DNA of 7,547 bases from Campylobacterota bacterium (GTDB lineage: Bacteria; Campylobacterota; Campylobacteria; Campylobacterales; Sulfurovaceae): contig JAADDP010000146.1 of assembly GCA_013153825.1 (NCBI GenBank), positions 1-7,547 of the forward strand. The letters run 5' to 3'. The notes below the pieces were generated by a model. It saw only the letters and a list, made by a program, of their open reading frames with translations, ran no database searches and was not told the DNA's origin. Positions 1-7,055 of the stretch are shown in pieces. Position 1 is the first letter of the stretch; every line of letters starts with the position of its first letter. Position numbers and translations under genes: made by a program.

Positions 1-31
1 GATTTTAACATATATATTAATAAAGTGTAAC

Positions 32-37
32 GATAAT
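32..37 (+). promoter_or_regulatory. possible upstream -10 box (distal gltB promoter)
   Basis: GATAAT lies within GATAATAT, the same octamer found at 100-107 and 6153-6160. It matches the sigma-70 -10 consensus at five of six positions. No -35 hexamer is visible about 17 bases upstream, only AT-rich sequence. If used, it would give gltB a leader of roughly 130 bases. It is the weaker of the two candidates before gltB and could be chance in AT-rich DNA. Confidence 0.25.
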
Positions 38-77
38 ATCTTCCTCTTTTGCTTTTAATCGAATAAGCCGAAATCCC

Positions 78-105
78 TTAATTTCTTAAACAATCTTTGG
101 ATAAT
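78..105 (+). promoter_or_regulatory. putative sigma-70 type promoter of gltBD
   Basis: A GATAAT -10 box lies at 100-105. The best -35 candidate, TTAATT at 78-83, matches TTGACA at only three positions with a 16-base spacer, and the upstream DNA is AT-rich. Campylobacterota housekeeping promoters are known to rely on the -10 box plus AT-rich upstream DNA rather than a strong -35. Transcription would start near 111-113, giving a leader of about 60 bases before the gltB ATG. No NtrC/sigma-54 (-24/-12) element was seen. Confidence 0.45.
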
Positions 106-109
106 ATCG

Positions 110-169
110 ACCAACTTTAGGGGAGAAACTATTTATATTTACCCTGTAATATTTCAAATAAAGGTTGGT
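110..169 (+). promoter_or_regulatory. possible 5' leader fold masking the gltB ribosome binding site
   Basis: ACCAAC at 110-115 is complementary to GTTGGT at 164-169, and TTTA at 116-119 to TAAA at 159-162. Together they make ten base pairs with a single bulged G at 163. The 3' arm contains the AAGG Shine-Dalgarno at 161-164. An alternative inner pairing is AGGG (119-122) with CCCT (142-145). The 5' arm lies almost at the predicted transcript start. The pairing is visible in the sequence; regulation by it is inference, and no known riboswitch class was recognised. Confidence 0.3.
161..164 (+). promoter_or_regulatory. ribosome binding site of gltB
   Basis: AAGG lies seven bases before the ATG at 172. 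It supports this start, which also places the catalytic cysteine at residue 12 after a short leader peptide of the length usual for GltB. Confidence 0.65.
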
Positions 170-171
170 TT

Positions 172-3100
172 ATGCAAGATCTTTTTACTTCATTTAAAGA
201 TAACTGTGGATTTGGTCTCTTGGCATCGATAGATAACAGACCTTCTCACAAAAATTTAGAAGATGCAATAGATGCCCTCTCTCGGATGATGCACAGAGGG
301 GCAATTGCAGCTGATGGAAAGAGTGGTGATGGTTCTGGGTTACTTCTCTCTATGCCACACAAATTTATGAGAAAGATGGCTGAGGAGGCTGGTGTAGTTC
401 TCCCTAAGCAGTATGCCGTTGCTATGGTTTTTAGTAAAAATGATAGTGACTTTGAACTCTTTGAGGAGAAGTGTAGAGCAAACGACTTAAAGATTGTATT
501 AACTAGAGATGTCCCTATAGATAGAGATGCACTGGGTGAGTATGCACTTGAGTCTCTACCAAAAATAAGACAGCTATTTGTTGTGCCTGACTCGATTATG
601 TCATTCTCAAGATTTGATGCAATGGTATATTTAACCAGAAAAGAGGTGGAGTATGAGCTGAAAGGGGATAAAGATTTCTACATATCGTCATTCTCAACAT
701 CTGTAATATCCTATAAGGGTCTCTTAATGCCTACACTAATTAAGAAATTCTATAGAGATTTACAAGATGAGGACTTCAAGATATCATTCTGTCTATTTCA
801 CCAGAGATTTTCAACAAATACTCTTCCTCAGTGGAAATTAGCTCAACCATTTAGAACGATTGCACACAATGGGGAGATAAACTCCGTTACCGCAAATAGA
901 TTTAATGTATTGGCAAAGAGGGGGTCAATAAAGAGCGAAGTGTTTAGTGATGAAGAGTTGGAGAGAGTTTTAAAGATTATTATACAAGATGATATGAGCG
1001 ACTCAGCATCTCTAGATAACTTTTTTGAGTTTCTACAGGCGAATGGGGTTGACTTCTTCAAATCGGCTAGAGCCCTAATTCCTGCACCGTGGCAGAATGC
1101 ACCACATATGGATCCAGAGCTTAGAGCATTTTATGAATATACATCAACATGTTTTGAGGCATGGGATGGACCAGCAGCTGTCAGTATGACAAATGGAAGA
1201 TATATAGGCTGTATATTGGATAGAAATGGGCTTAGACCATCTAAGTATATAATTACAAAAGATAATAGGTTAATCATCACATCGGAATATGGAATTTTGG
1301 ATATACCAGTAGATGAGATTAAGGAGAGGGGAAGACTCCAATCTGGTGAGATGATGGGGCTAGACCTTAAGAATGGTAGAGTTATGAAGAATGAGGAGAT
1401 AAATGACTACCTAAAGGCTAGAGCAGACTATAATGGGTGGTTAAATGAGAATATGAACTATCTCCAAGAGTATATCGATAGTCCAAATCTACAGATAGAG
1501 GATATTGATAATAGGGAGTTGGAGGAGAAACAGAGATATTTCAATATCACCCATGAGGTTATAGACCAGATAATTGAGCCTATGTTGAAAGATGGAAAAG
1601 AGGCTACAGGCTCTATGGGAGATGATACACCTCTAGCTGTATTCTCAAAGATACAGAGAAACTTCTCCGACTTTTTTAAGCAGAAGTTTGCACAGGTTAC
1701 AAACCCACCTATAGACCCGATTAGAGAGAAGGTTGTAATGAGCTTAAATACGGGCTTTGGAGAGGTTAGAAATATCCTAGTGGAGGATAGTAAACATGCT
1801 ACCAGATTGAAGAGTGCTACTCCAATTTTAATTAAAGATACATTAGATATTCTATTTGAGTTTGGAGACCCTAAAAATCCTAAATATGACCCTGCATATA
1901 GATATAAAAGCTATAGTACTACATATAGTTCAGATATGAAAAAGAGCCTTGAGACTCTAATAGATAAGATAATAGATGATATAAAGGTTGAAGATATTAG
2001 AACTGTTGTGCTGGATGATAGAGATGTGGATAGTAGTAGAAAGACAGTTCCAATGTTGATGGTTGTGGGTAGATTAAACCAGAGGCTACTTGAGGCAAAT
2101 TTGAGACACCTAATAAGTATTGTAGCAATTACGGGAGAGGTATATGATGCTCACATGTCTGCATCTCTACTTGGATTTGGTGTAACTGCAATATACCCAT
2201 ATCTACTTCTATCTACAGCTGTAAATCTAGTGAGGAAGAGAGAGAATGGTGAGTTTGATGTGACTCCAACGGTTAAGAAGATTAGGAATGCACTTAATGC
2301 TGGATTGATGAAGATTATGTCGAAGATGGGTATCGCAACAATTGCGAGTTATAGAAATTCAGCTCTATTTGATATCTTAGGTCTTAGTAGAGAGATAGTT
2401 GATGACTGTTTTAGTGGAGCTAGAGTTCTACTTAGTGGTTTAGGGTATAAAGATATAGAGGCTAGAGTTGAGAGATACCACTATGAGGCGTACAATAAGC
2501 CGAAATCTCTATTCCCTCTAAATTTAGGTTCATTCTATAAATATCTAGATGGTGGAGAGTATCACGACTACTCACCTAGTACGGTTCATGCAATTCATAC
2601 TGCTTCAGTATCTGGAAAAAAAGAGGACTTTGATAATCTAAAGAGCATTATCGATAAGAGGGACAAGAAGTTTATTAGAGACTTCTTTGAGTTTAATTCA
2701 GATAGAAAAGCCATATCTATTGATGAGGTTGAGCCAAAAGAGCAGATATTTAAGAGGTTCTCAACTGCAGCTATGAGTCTCGGTTCAATATCTCCAGAGG
2801 CTCATGAGTGTCTGGCTGAGGCGATGAACACCATTGGAGGAATGAGTAACTCTGGAGAGGGTGGAGAGGATGCTAAGAGATTTGGCACAGTTAAGAACTC
2901 AAAGATTAAGCAGATTGCCTCTGGTAGGTTTGGTGTAACACCTGCATATCTCCGTTCAGCTGAAGAGCTTCAGATAAAAGTGGCACAAGGAGCAAAACCG
3001 GGAGAGGGTGGACAGCTCCCTGGGCATAAGGTTACACCTCTAATTGCCAGATTGAGACACACAACTGCAGGTGTCACCCTCATATCTCCACCACCACACC

Positions 3101-4596
3101 ACGATATCTACTCAATTGAGGATTTGGCACAGCTAATCTTCGATATGAAGCAGATAAACCCAGAGGCTCAAGTGGCTGTGAAGTTGGTATCTACTGCAGG
3201 AGTTGGAACAATAGCTGCTGGGGTTGCTAAGTGTTACGCTGATAAGATTATCATATCTGGTTCAGATGGTGGAACAGGAGCTGCACAGTTAGGCTCAATT
3301 AAGTTTGCAGGAAACCCTTGGGAGCTTGGGCTAATTGAGGCACACAATGCTCTGAAGGCGAATGGGCTGAGAGGTCTGGTGAAGCTTGAGACGGATGGTG
3401 GACTCAAGACTGGTGTCGATATTGTAAAGGCTGCGATACTGGGTGCAGAGAGTTTTGCATTTGGAACGGGGGCTTTGACAATTTTAGGGTGTAAGATTTT
3501 GAGAATTTGTCACCTCAATAGATGTTCAGTCGGGATTGCAACCCAAGAGGAGAAGTTGAGAGAGCAGTATATTGGAACGGTCAATAGGCTAATTAACTAC
3601 TTTACGCTCCTAGCTGAAGATGTGAGAGAGATACTTGCAGAACTTGGGTATAGCAGACTTGAGGATATTATAGGGAAGACAGAGCTTCTCAAGGTGATAG
3701 ATGATGAGTTTGCCAAGAAGTTTGACTTTGAGTCTCTACTCGTTCAGCTAGATGGTGTAAACACAAAACAGGTTGAGTTTAATGAGCCGTATGATAAGAA
3801 TGAGTTTGAAGAGGAGATTTTAAAAGAGGTTATGCCGACAATCAAACAGCCTAGTAACATAACCACAATCAGTAGAGATATTATAAATCTCAATAGAAGC
3901 TTTGGAACTAGAGTATCTGGAGAGATTGCAAAATATTATGGTGATGAGGGGCTTCCTGATGACTCTATAAGGATAAAATTGACAGGTATTGCAGGTCAAT
4001 CTCTAGGGGCTTTCCTAATTAAGGGTGTCAGTATCTATGTAAATGGGGCTGGAAATGATTATGTTGGAAAGGGTATGAGTGGAGGAAAAATTGTAATAAC
4101 CTCTAAACTCTCAGGCTCAAAATACTCTCTTGCTGGAAATACATGTCTATATGGGGCTACAGGAGGAAAACTGTATGTAACTGGGCAAGTTGGAGAGAGA
4201 TTTGCAGTTAGAAACTCTGGATGTATAGCGATAGTTGAGGGGACAGGTGACCACCCTTGTGAGTATATGACAGGTGGAGTTGTAATTGTCTTGGGAGAGA
4301 CAGGTGTAAACTTTGGAGCCGGTATGACAGGTGGAGTGGCATTTGTATATGATAGTGAACATCAATTTGTTGAGAAGATTAACTCCGAGCTTGTAGAGCC
4401 TAAGAGAATTGATACAGATGAGACCGATATTGAGAGATACTACCTCAAGAAGCTTCTAAAAGAGTACTACCATGAGACGGGAAGTGAAAAGGCTAAAGAT
4501 ATTCTAGACAACTTTAGAGTTGAGATTAGAAACTTCTGGATGGTTAGACCAAAAGATATGATAAGCACCCCGTTAAAGATTGAAGAAGGAGAGTAA
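172..4596 (+). CDS. gltB: glutamate synthase large (alpha) subunit
   Basis: This subunit makes L-glutamate from glutamine and 2-oxoglutarate (GOGAT, the ammonia-assimilation cycle with glutamine synthetase) in the cytoplasm. It is full length at 1474 residues. Domains in order: class II glutaminase (about 12-410), central ammonia-channel domain (about 440-740), FMN-binding synthase barrel (about 790-1170) and C-terminal GXGXG beta-helix (about 1230-1440). Cys12 (CGFG) is the expected nucleophile, exposed by removal of an 11-residue propeptide. HRGA 41-44, HQRFSTN 210-216 and HNGE 232-235 are glutaminase motifs. GEGGED 895-900 and PGEGGQLPG 943-951 belong to the synthase barrel. Cys1107, Cys1113 and Cys1118 are spaced as the 3Fe-4S ligands. 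The last reads NRCSVG, against NTCPVG in E. coli-type enzymes. GMSGGK (1301-1306) and GATGGK (1328-1333) mark the beta-helix. The gene overlaps nothing and ends one base before gltD. Identification is very secure. Confidence 0.98.
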   Translation: MQDLFTSFKDNCGFGLLASIDNRPSHKNLEDAIDALSRMMHRGAIAADGKSGDGSGLLLSMPHKFMRKMAEEAGVVLPKQYAVAMVFSKNDSDFELFEEKCRANDLKIVLTRDVPIDRDALGEYALESLPKIRQLFVVPDSIMSFSRFDAMVYLTRKEVEYELKGDKDFYISSFSTSVISYKGLLMPTLIKKFYRDLQDEDFKISFCLFHQRFSTNTLPQWKLAQPFRTIAHNGEINSVTANRFNVLAKRGSIKSEVFSDEELERVLKIIIQDDMSDSASLDNFFEFLQANGVDFFKSARALIPAPWQNAPHMDPELRAFYEYTSTCFEAWDGPAAVSMTNGRYIGCILDRNGLRPSKYIITKDNRLIITSEYGILDIPVDEIKERGRLQSGEMMGLDLKNGRVMKNEEINDYLKARADYNGWLNENMNYLQEYIDSPNLQIEDIDNRELEEKQRYFNITHEVIDQIIEPMLKDGKEATGSMGDDTPLAVFSKIQRNFSDFFKQKFAQVTNPPIDPIREKVVMSLNTGFGEVRNILVEDSKHATRLKSATPILIKDTLDILFEFGDPKNPKYDPAYRYKSYSTTYSSDMKKSLETLIDKIIDDIKVEDIRTVVLDDRDVDSSRKTVPMLMVVGRLNQRLLEANLRHLISIVAITGEVYDAHMSASLLGFGVTAIYPYLLLSTAVNLVRKRENGEFDVTPTVKKIRNALNAGLMKIMSKMGIATIASYRNSALFDILGLSREIVDDCFSGARVLLSGLGYKDIEARVERYHYEAYNKPKSLFPLNLGSFYKYLDGGEYHDYSPSTVHAIHTASVSGKKEDFDNLKSIIDKRDKKFIRDFFEFNSDRKAISIDEVEPKEQIFKRFSTAAMSLGSISPEAHECLAEAMNTIGGMSNSGEGGEDAKRFGTVKNSKIKQIASGRFGVTPAYLRSAEELQIKVAQGAKPGEGGQLPGHKVTPLIARLRHTTAGVTLISPPPHHDIYSIEDLAQLIFDMKQINPEAQVAVKLVSTAGVGTIAAGVAKCYADKIIISGSDGGTGAAQLGSIKFAGNPWELGLIEAHNALKANGLRGLVKLETDGGLKTGVDIVKAAILGAESFAFGTGALTILGCKILRICHLNRCSVGIATQEEKLREQYIGTVNRLINYFTLLAEDVREILAELGYSRLEDIIGKTELLKVIDDEFAKKFDFESLLVQLDGVNTKQVEFNEPYDKNEFEEEILKEVMPTIKQPSNITTISRDIINLNRSFGTRVSGEIAKYYGDEGLPDDSIRIKLTGIAGQSLGAFLIKGVSIYVNGAGNDYVGKGMSGGKIVITSKLSGSKYSLAGNTCLYGATGGKLYVTGQVGERFAVRNSGCIAIVEGTGDHPCEYMTGGVVIVLGETGVNFGAGMTGGVAFVYDSEHQFVEKINSELVEPKRIDTDETDIERYYLKKLLKEYYHETGSEKAKDILDNFRVEIRNFWMVRPKDMISTPLKIEEGE
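4586..4591 (+). promoter_or_regulatory. ribosome binding site of gltD inside the gltB 3' end
   Basis: AAGGAG is the strongest Shine-Dalgarno in the window. It lies within the last codons of gltB, 6 bases before ATG 4598 and 9 before ATG 4601. This argues against the in-frame TTG at 4580, which lies upstream of it. The placement suggests translational coupling of gltD to gltB. Confidence 0.75.
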
Positions 4597-4597
4597 A

Positions 4598-5983
4598 ATG
4601 ATGCAAAAATTTTTTGATTTAGAGAGAATTGACGCAAAGAAGAGGTCAGGTGGGGAGAGAACAAAAGATTTTAATGAGATTTATAAGATATTCTCACCAG
4701 AGAAGGCATCTGGTCAATCTGCTAGATGTATTCAGTGTGGAGACCCATATTGTCATAATAAGTGTCCCCTACATAACCTAATACCACACTGGCTAAAGGC
4801 TACAGCGAACAGAGATTTAGAGTTGGCATTTGCCCTCTCAAATGAGCCTTCACCATTTCCTGAGGTTTTGGGTAAAATATGTCCACACGATAGACTATGT
4901 GAGGGTGACTGTACCCTAAATGATGGATATGGGGCTGTAACAATTGGCTCAATTGAGACATTTATAAATGAGAGGGGGTTTGAGAAGGGGTTTAAGCCTC
5001 TACTATCATCATCTAATAGGAGCGATAAGAGGGTAGCGATAGTTGGGGCTGGACCTGCTGGACTATCCTGTGCCACATTCCTCTTGAGAGAGGGGATATC
5101 TGTTGAGCTATTTGATAAGCAGAATAGGGCTGGAGGGCTTCTAACTTACGGAATACCTGGTTTTAAACTTGATAAGGGCGATATTGAGAGGAGGGTAGGT
5201 TTCCTAAAGGAGGCTGGAGCTAAATTTAACCAAAATTGTGAGGTTGGAAAGGATATAACCTTTGAGGAGCTAATAGATAAATTTGATGCAGTCTTTATTG
5301 GAGTCGGAGCAACAGAGGGTAGAAGAGCAGATATTAAAGGTTCAAAGGCTAAAGGTGTATATCTAGCTATGGAGTTTTTGACAAATGTTCAGAAGAAGCT
5401 CTTTGGGGAAGAGTATGATGAGAGCATAGATGTAAAAGATAAGAGAGTGGCTGTAATTGGTGGTGGAGATACAGCTATGGATTGTGTTAGAACTGCTCTA
5501 AGAGAGAAGGCTAGAAGTGTCACATGCTACTACAGAAGAGATGAGGCTAATATGCCTGGTAGTAAGAAGGAGTTTATAAATGCTAGAGAGGAGGGGGTAG
5601 ATTTTGAATTCTACAGCTCACCAAAAGAGATTTTAACAGATTGTAGCAATCGAGTTACTGGACTAAAAATGGTCAAAACGGAGCTTGGAAATCCAGATGA
5701 GAGTGGGAGAAGAAGAGTTCAAGAGGTTGATGGTGGTGAGTTTAGTGTAGATGCAGATATTGTAATATTTGCTCTAGGTTTTGAGCCTGTAAAATATCAA
5801 TTTTTAGAGAAGAATGGGATTGAGACAAATAGATGGGGAGAGATTATAGTTGATGAGAATTACCAGACCACAAGAGATGGTGTCTATGCCGGAGGAGACT
5901 GTTTCAGAGGTGCCGATTTGGTTGTAAGAGCTGCACTAGATGGGAGAGAGTCTGCTAAGGCGATAGCTAAAAAACTACTTTAG
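4598..5983 (+). CDS. gltD: glutamate synthase small (beta) subunit
   Basis: This FAD-dependent NAD(P)H oxidoreductase subunit feeds electrons to GltB. It is 461 residues from ATG 4598. ATG 4601, the next codon, is equally possible; the upstream TTG 4580 is rejected because it precedes the ribosome binding site and overlaps gltB. The N-terminal 4Fe-4S region has Cys44, Cys47, Cys52 and Cys56 (CxxC-x4-C-x3-C), then Cys95, Cys101 and Cys105 in CPHDRLCEGDC. The FAD Rossmann motif GAGPAG is at 150-155 and the nucleotide (NADPH-type) motif GGGDTA at 288-293. The C-terminal AGGDCFRGADLVV segment is the usual second FAD contact. It follows gltB by one base, so the two are surely one operon. GltD-like modules also occur in other reductases (NfnB, dihydropyrimidine dehydrogenase, AegA), but adjacency to gltB settles the role. 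Confidence 0.97.
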   Translation: MMQKFFDLERIDAKKRSGGERTKDFNEIYKIFSPEKASGQSARCIQCGDPYCHNKCPLHNLIPHWLKATANRDLELAFALSNEPSPFPEVLGKICPHDRLCEGDCTLNDGYGAVTIGSIETFINERGFEKGFKPLLSSSNRSDKRVAIVGAGPAGLSCATFLLREGISVELFDKQNRAGGLLTYGIPGFKLDKGDIERRVGFLKEAGAKFNQNCEVGKDITFEELIDKFDAVFIGVGATEGRRADIKGSKAKGVYLAMEFLTNVQKKLFGEEYDESIDVKDKRVAVIGGGDTAMDCVRTALREKARSVTCYYRRDEANMPGSKKEFINAREEGVDFEFYSSPKEILTDCSNRVTGLKMVKTELGNPDESGRRRVQEVDGGEFSVDADIVIFALGFEPVKYQFLEKNGIETNRWGEIIVDENYQTTRDGVYAGGDCFRGADLVVRAALDGRESAKAIAKKLL

Positions 5984-5988
5984 GGATA

Positions 5989-6006
5989 GGAGCCATTTTA
6001 GGCTCT
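5989..6006 (+). terminator. short hairpin just after gltD, possible terminator
   Basis: GGAGCC (5989-5994) pairs with GGCTCT (6001-6006) around the six-base loop ATTTTA. The stem has five Watson-Crick pairs and one outer G-T. It starts five bases after the gltD stop. There is no T-tract immediately 3' (CAACCCACCC follows), so it may be a weak terminator or a 3'-end stabiliser. Confidence 0.35.
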
Positions 6007-6048
6007 CAACCCACCCATATTTTATCGCTACGACTCATAGTAGATTCA

Positions 6049-6080
6049 TCTCCCTCCAAATTGGAATAATTAGAGGGAGA
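6049..6080 (+). terminator. stronger hairpin between gltD and accD, terminator candidate
   Basis: TCTCCCTC (6049-6056) pairs perfectly with GAGGGAGA (6073-6080). Within the 16-base interval, AATT (6059-6062) can pair with AATT (6068-6071) and lengthen the stem past a small internal loop. The downstream sequence ATTCTTTGCTGGTTTGG is T-rich but not a clean T-tract. It most likely ends the gltBD transcript before the accD promoter. A regulatory leader role is less likely because the predicted accD transcript starts well downstream. Confidence 0.45.
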
Positions 6081-6129
6081 ATTCTTTGCTGGTTTGGTTA
6101 AATAATTTTACTACTTTTATATTCTAACT

Positions 6130-6158
6130 TAGTCACTATTGATAGGGAATATGATAAT
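6130..6158 (+). promoter_or_regulatory. putative promoter of accD
   Basis: A GATAAT -10 box (6153-6158) lies 17 bases after TAGTCA (6130-6135), which matches TTGACA at four of six positions. The preceding 40 bases are AT-rich. Transcription would begin near 6165, leaving a leader of about 27 bases. ACTTAGT (6127-6133) and ACTAAGT (6164-6170) form an inverted repeat flanking the core promoter; see the findings. Confidence 0.5.
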
Positions 6159-6179
6159 ATTGCACTAAGTAAAACAGAT

Positions 6180-6183
6180 GGAG
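6180..6183 (+). promoter_or_regulatory. ribosome binding site of accD
   Basis: GGAG lies eight bases before the ATG at 6192 and supports that start, which yields the usual short N-terminal arm before the AccD zinc ribbon. Confidence 0.6.
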
Positions 6184-6191
6184 AATATAAA

Positions 6192-7046
6192 ATGAATTTT
6201 GCAAACCTTTTTGCTAGTATGATTGGAAATAGAAATAGTACAGAGAATGGGCAGAGTAACTGGATTAAGTGTCCAAAGTGTCTAGCCTTAATGTATTATA
6301 AAGAGGTAGAATCAAAATGTAATGTCTGTCCAAAATGTAACCACCACTTTAGAATCAATGCGTCTAAAAGAATTGAATATATGTGTGATAAAGATAGCTT
6401 TGTAGAGCATGACGCAAATTTAACTCCTGTTGACCCACTAAAATTTATAGATAAGAAGAGTTATAAGAAGAGATTAGAAGAGGCGAAGGCTAAAACTGGT
6501 AAAAGCTCATCGGTTATTAGTGGAAGCTGTAAGATAAATGGGATAGATGCAGAGCTTGTAATATTTGACTTCTCATTTATGGGGGGAAGTCTAGGCTCTG
6601 TTGAGGGGGAGAAGATAATTAGAGCAATCGATAGGGCTATAGAGAAGAGGTGTGGACTTATAATAGTATCTGCTAGTGGAGGGGCTAGAATGCAGGAGAG
6701 TACATTCTCTCTTCTCCAGATGAGTAAGACATCAGCTGGATTAAATAGGCTACATAAACATAGATTACCCTTTATATCTGTATTGACTGACCCAACGATG
6801 GGTGGGGTTAGTGCATCATTTGCTATGCTTGGAGATATAATTATGGCTGAACCTGGGGCATTGATTGGATTTGCAGGGCAGAGAGTTATAAAGCAGACGG
6901 TTGGAGTTGACCTGCCTGAAGGGTTTCAACGCTCAGAGTTTCTACTGGAGCATGGGCTTATAGATATGATTGTAGATAGAAATGATATGAGAGATAGATT
7001 ATCATTTCTTCTTAATATATTTAGAGATGAGCAGAAGAGTGCTTAG
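6192..7046 (+). CDS. accD: acetyl-CoA carboxylase carboxyltransferase, beta subunit
   Basis: With AccA this subunit moves the carboxyl group from carboxybiotin on AccB to acetyl-CoA, giving malonyl-CoA for fatty acid synthesis in the cytoplasm. It is 284 residues, complete, and slightly shorter than the E. coli protein. An N-terminal four-cysteine zinc ribbon is intact (Cys27, Cys30, Cys46, Cys49), with an extra Cys43. The crotonase-fold carboxyltransferase core shows GGSLGSVEGEK (131-141), GGARMQE (163-169) and MGGVSAS (203-209), the glycine-rich turns that build the acyl-CoA site and oxyanion holes, then the C-terminal LPEGFQRSEFLLEHGLID block. It seems to have its own promoter after the gltBD terminators and is followed after nine bases by a ThiE-like gene. 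Its partner accA is not in the window. No sign of truncation or transfer. Confidence 0.97.
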   Translation: MNFANLFASMIGNRNSTENGQSNWIKCPKCLALMYYKEVESKCNVCPKCNHHFRINASKRIEYMCDKDSFVEHDANLTPVDPLKFIDKKSYKKRLEEAKAKTGKSSSVISGSCKINGIDAELVIFDFSFMGGSLGSVEGEKIIRAIDRAIEKRCGLIIVSASGGARMQESTFSLLQMSKTSAGLNRLHKHRLPFISVLTDPTMGGVSASFAMLGDIIMAEPGALIGFAGQRVIKQTVGVDLPEGFQRSEFLLEHGLIDMIVDRNDMRDRLSFLLNIFRDEQKSA

Positions 7047-7055
7047 TATCACATT

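Noticed and set aside
1..171. Riboswitch or sigma-54/NtrC control of gltB
   Set aside because: No GG-N10-GC type -24/-12 element and no conserved riboswitch core was recognised; only generic pairing is present.
62..2507. The 14-base word AATAAGCCGAAATC at 62-75 and again at 2494-2507 in gltB
   Set aside because: The match stops at once on both sides. One such repeat in 7.5 kb of biased DNA is not very improbable, and no duplication boundary is visible.
4580..4597. TTG at 4580 as an earlier gltD start
   Set aside because: It lies upstream of the strong AAGGAG at 4586-4591 and would overlap gltB; ATG 4598 or 4601 has correct spacing.
4753..5076. Antisense open frame of 107 codons opposite gltD, with three shorter ones opposite gltB (843-1061, 4147-4365) and the gltB/gltD junction (4467-4664)
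   Set aside because: They lie wholly opposite conserved genes, show no recognisable domain, and their composition is that of a reversed coding strand.
6028..6043. CTAC/GTAG hairpin between gltD and accD
   Set aside because: Only four base pairs with an eight-base loop, which is expected by chance.
6151..6168. Five-codon frame (ATG ATA ATA TTG CAC TAA) before accD as a leader peptide
   Set aside because: It overlaps the predicted -10 box, so it would not be in the transcript, and it has no ribosome binding site.
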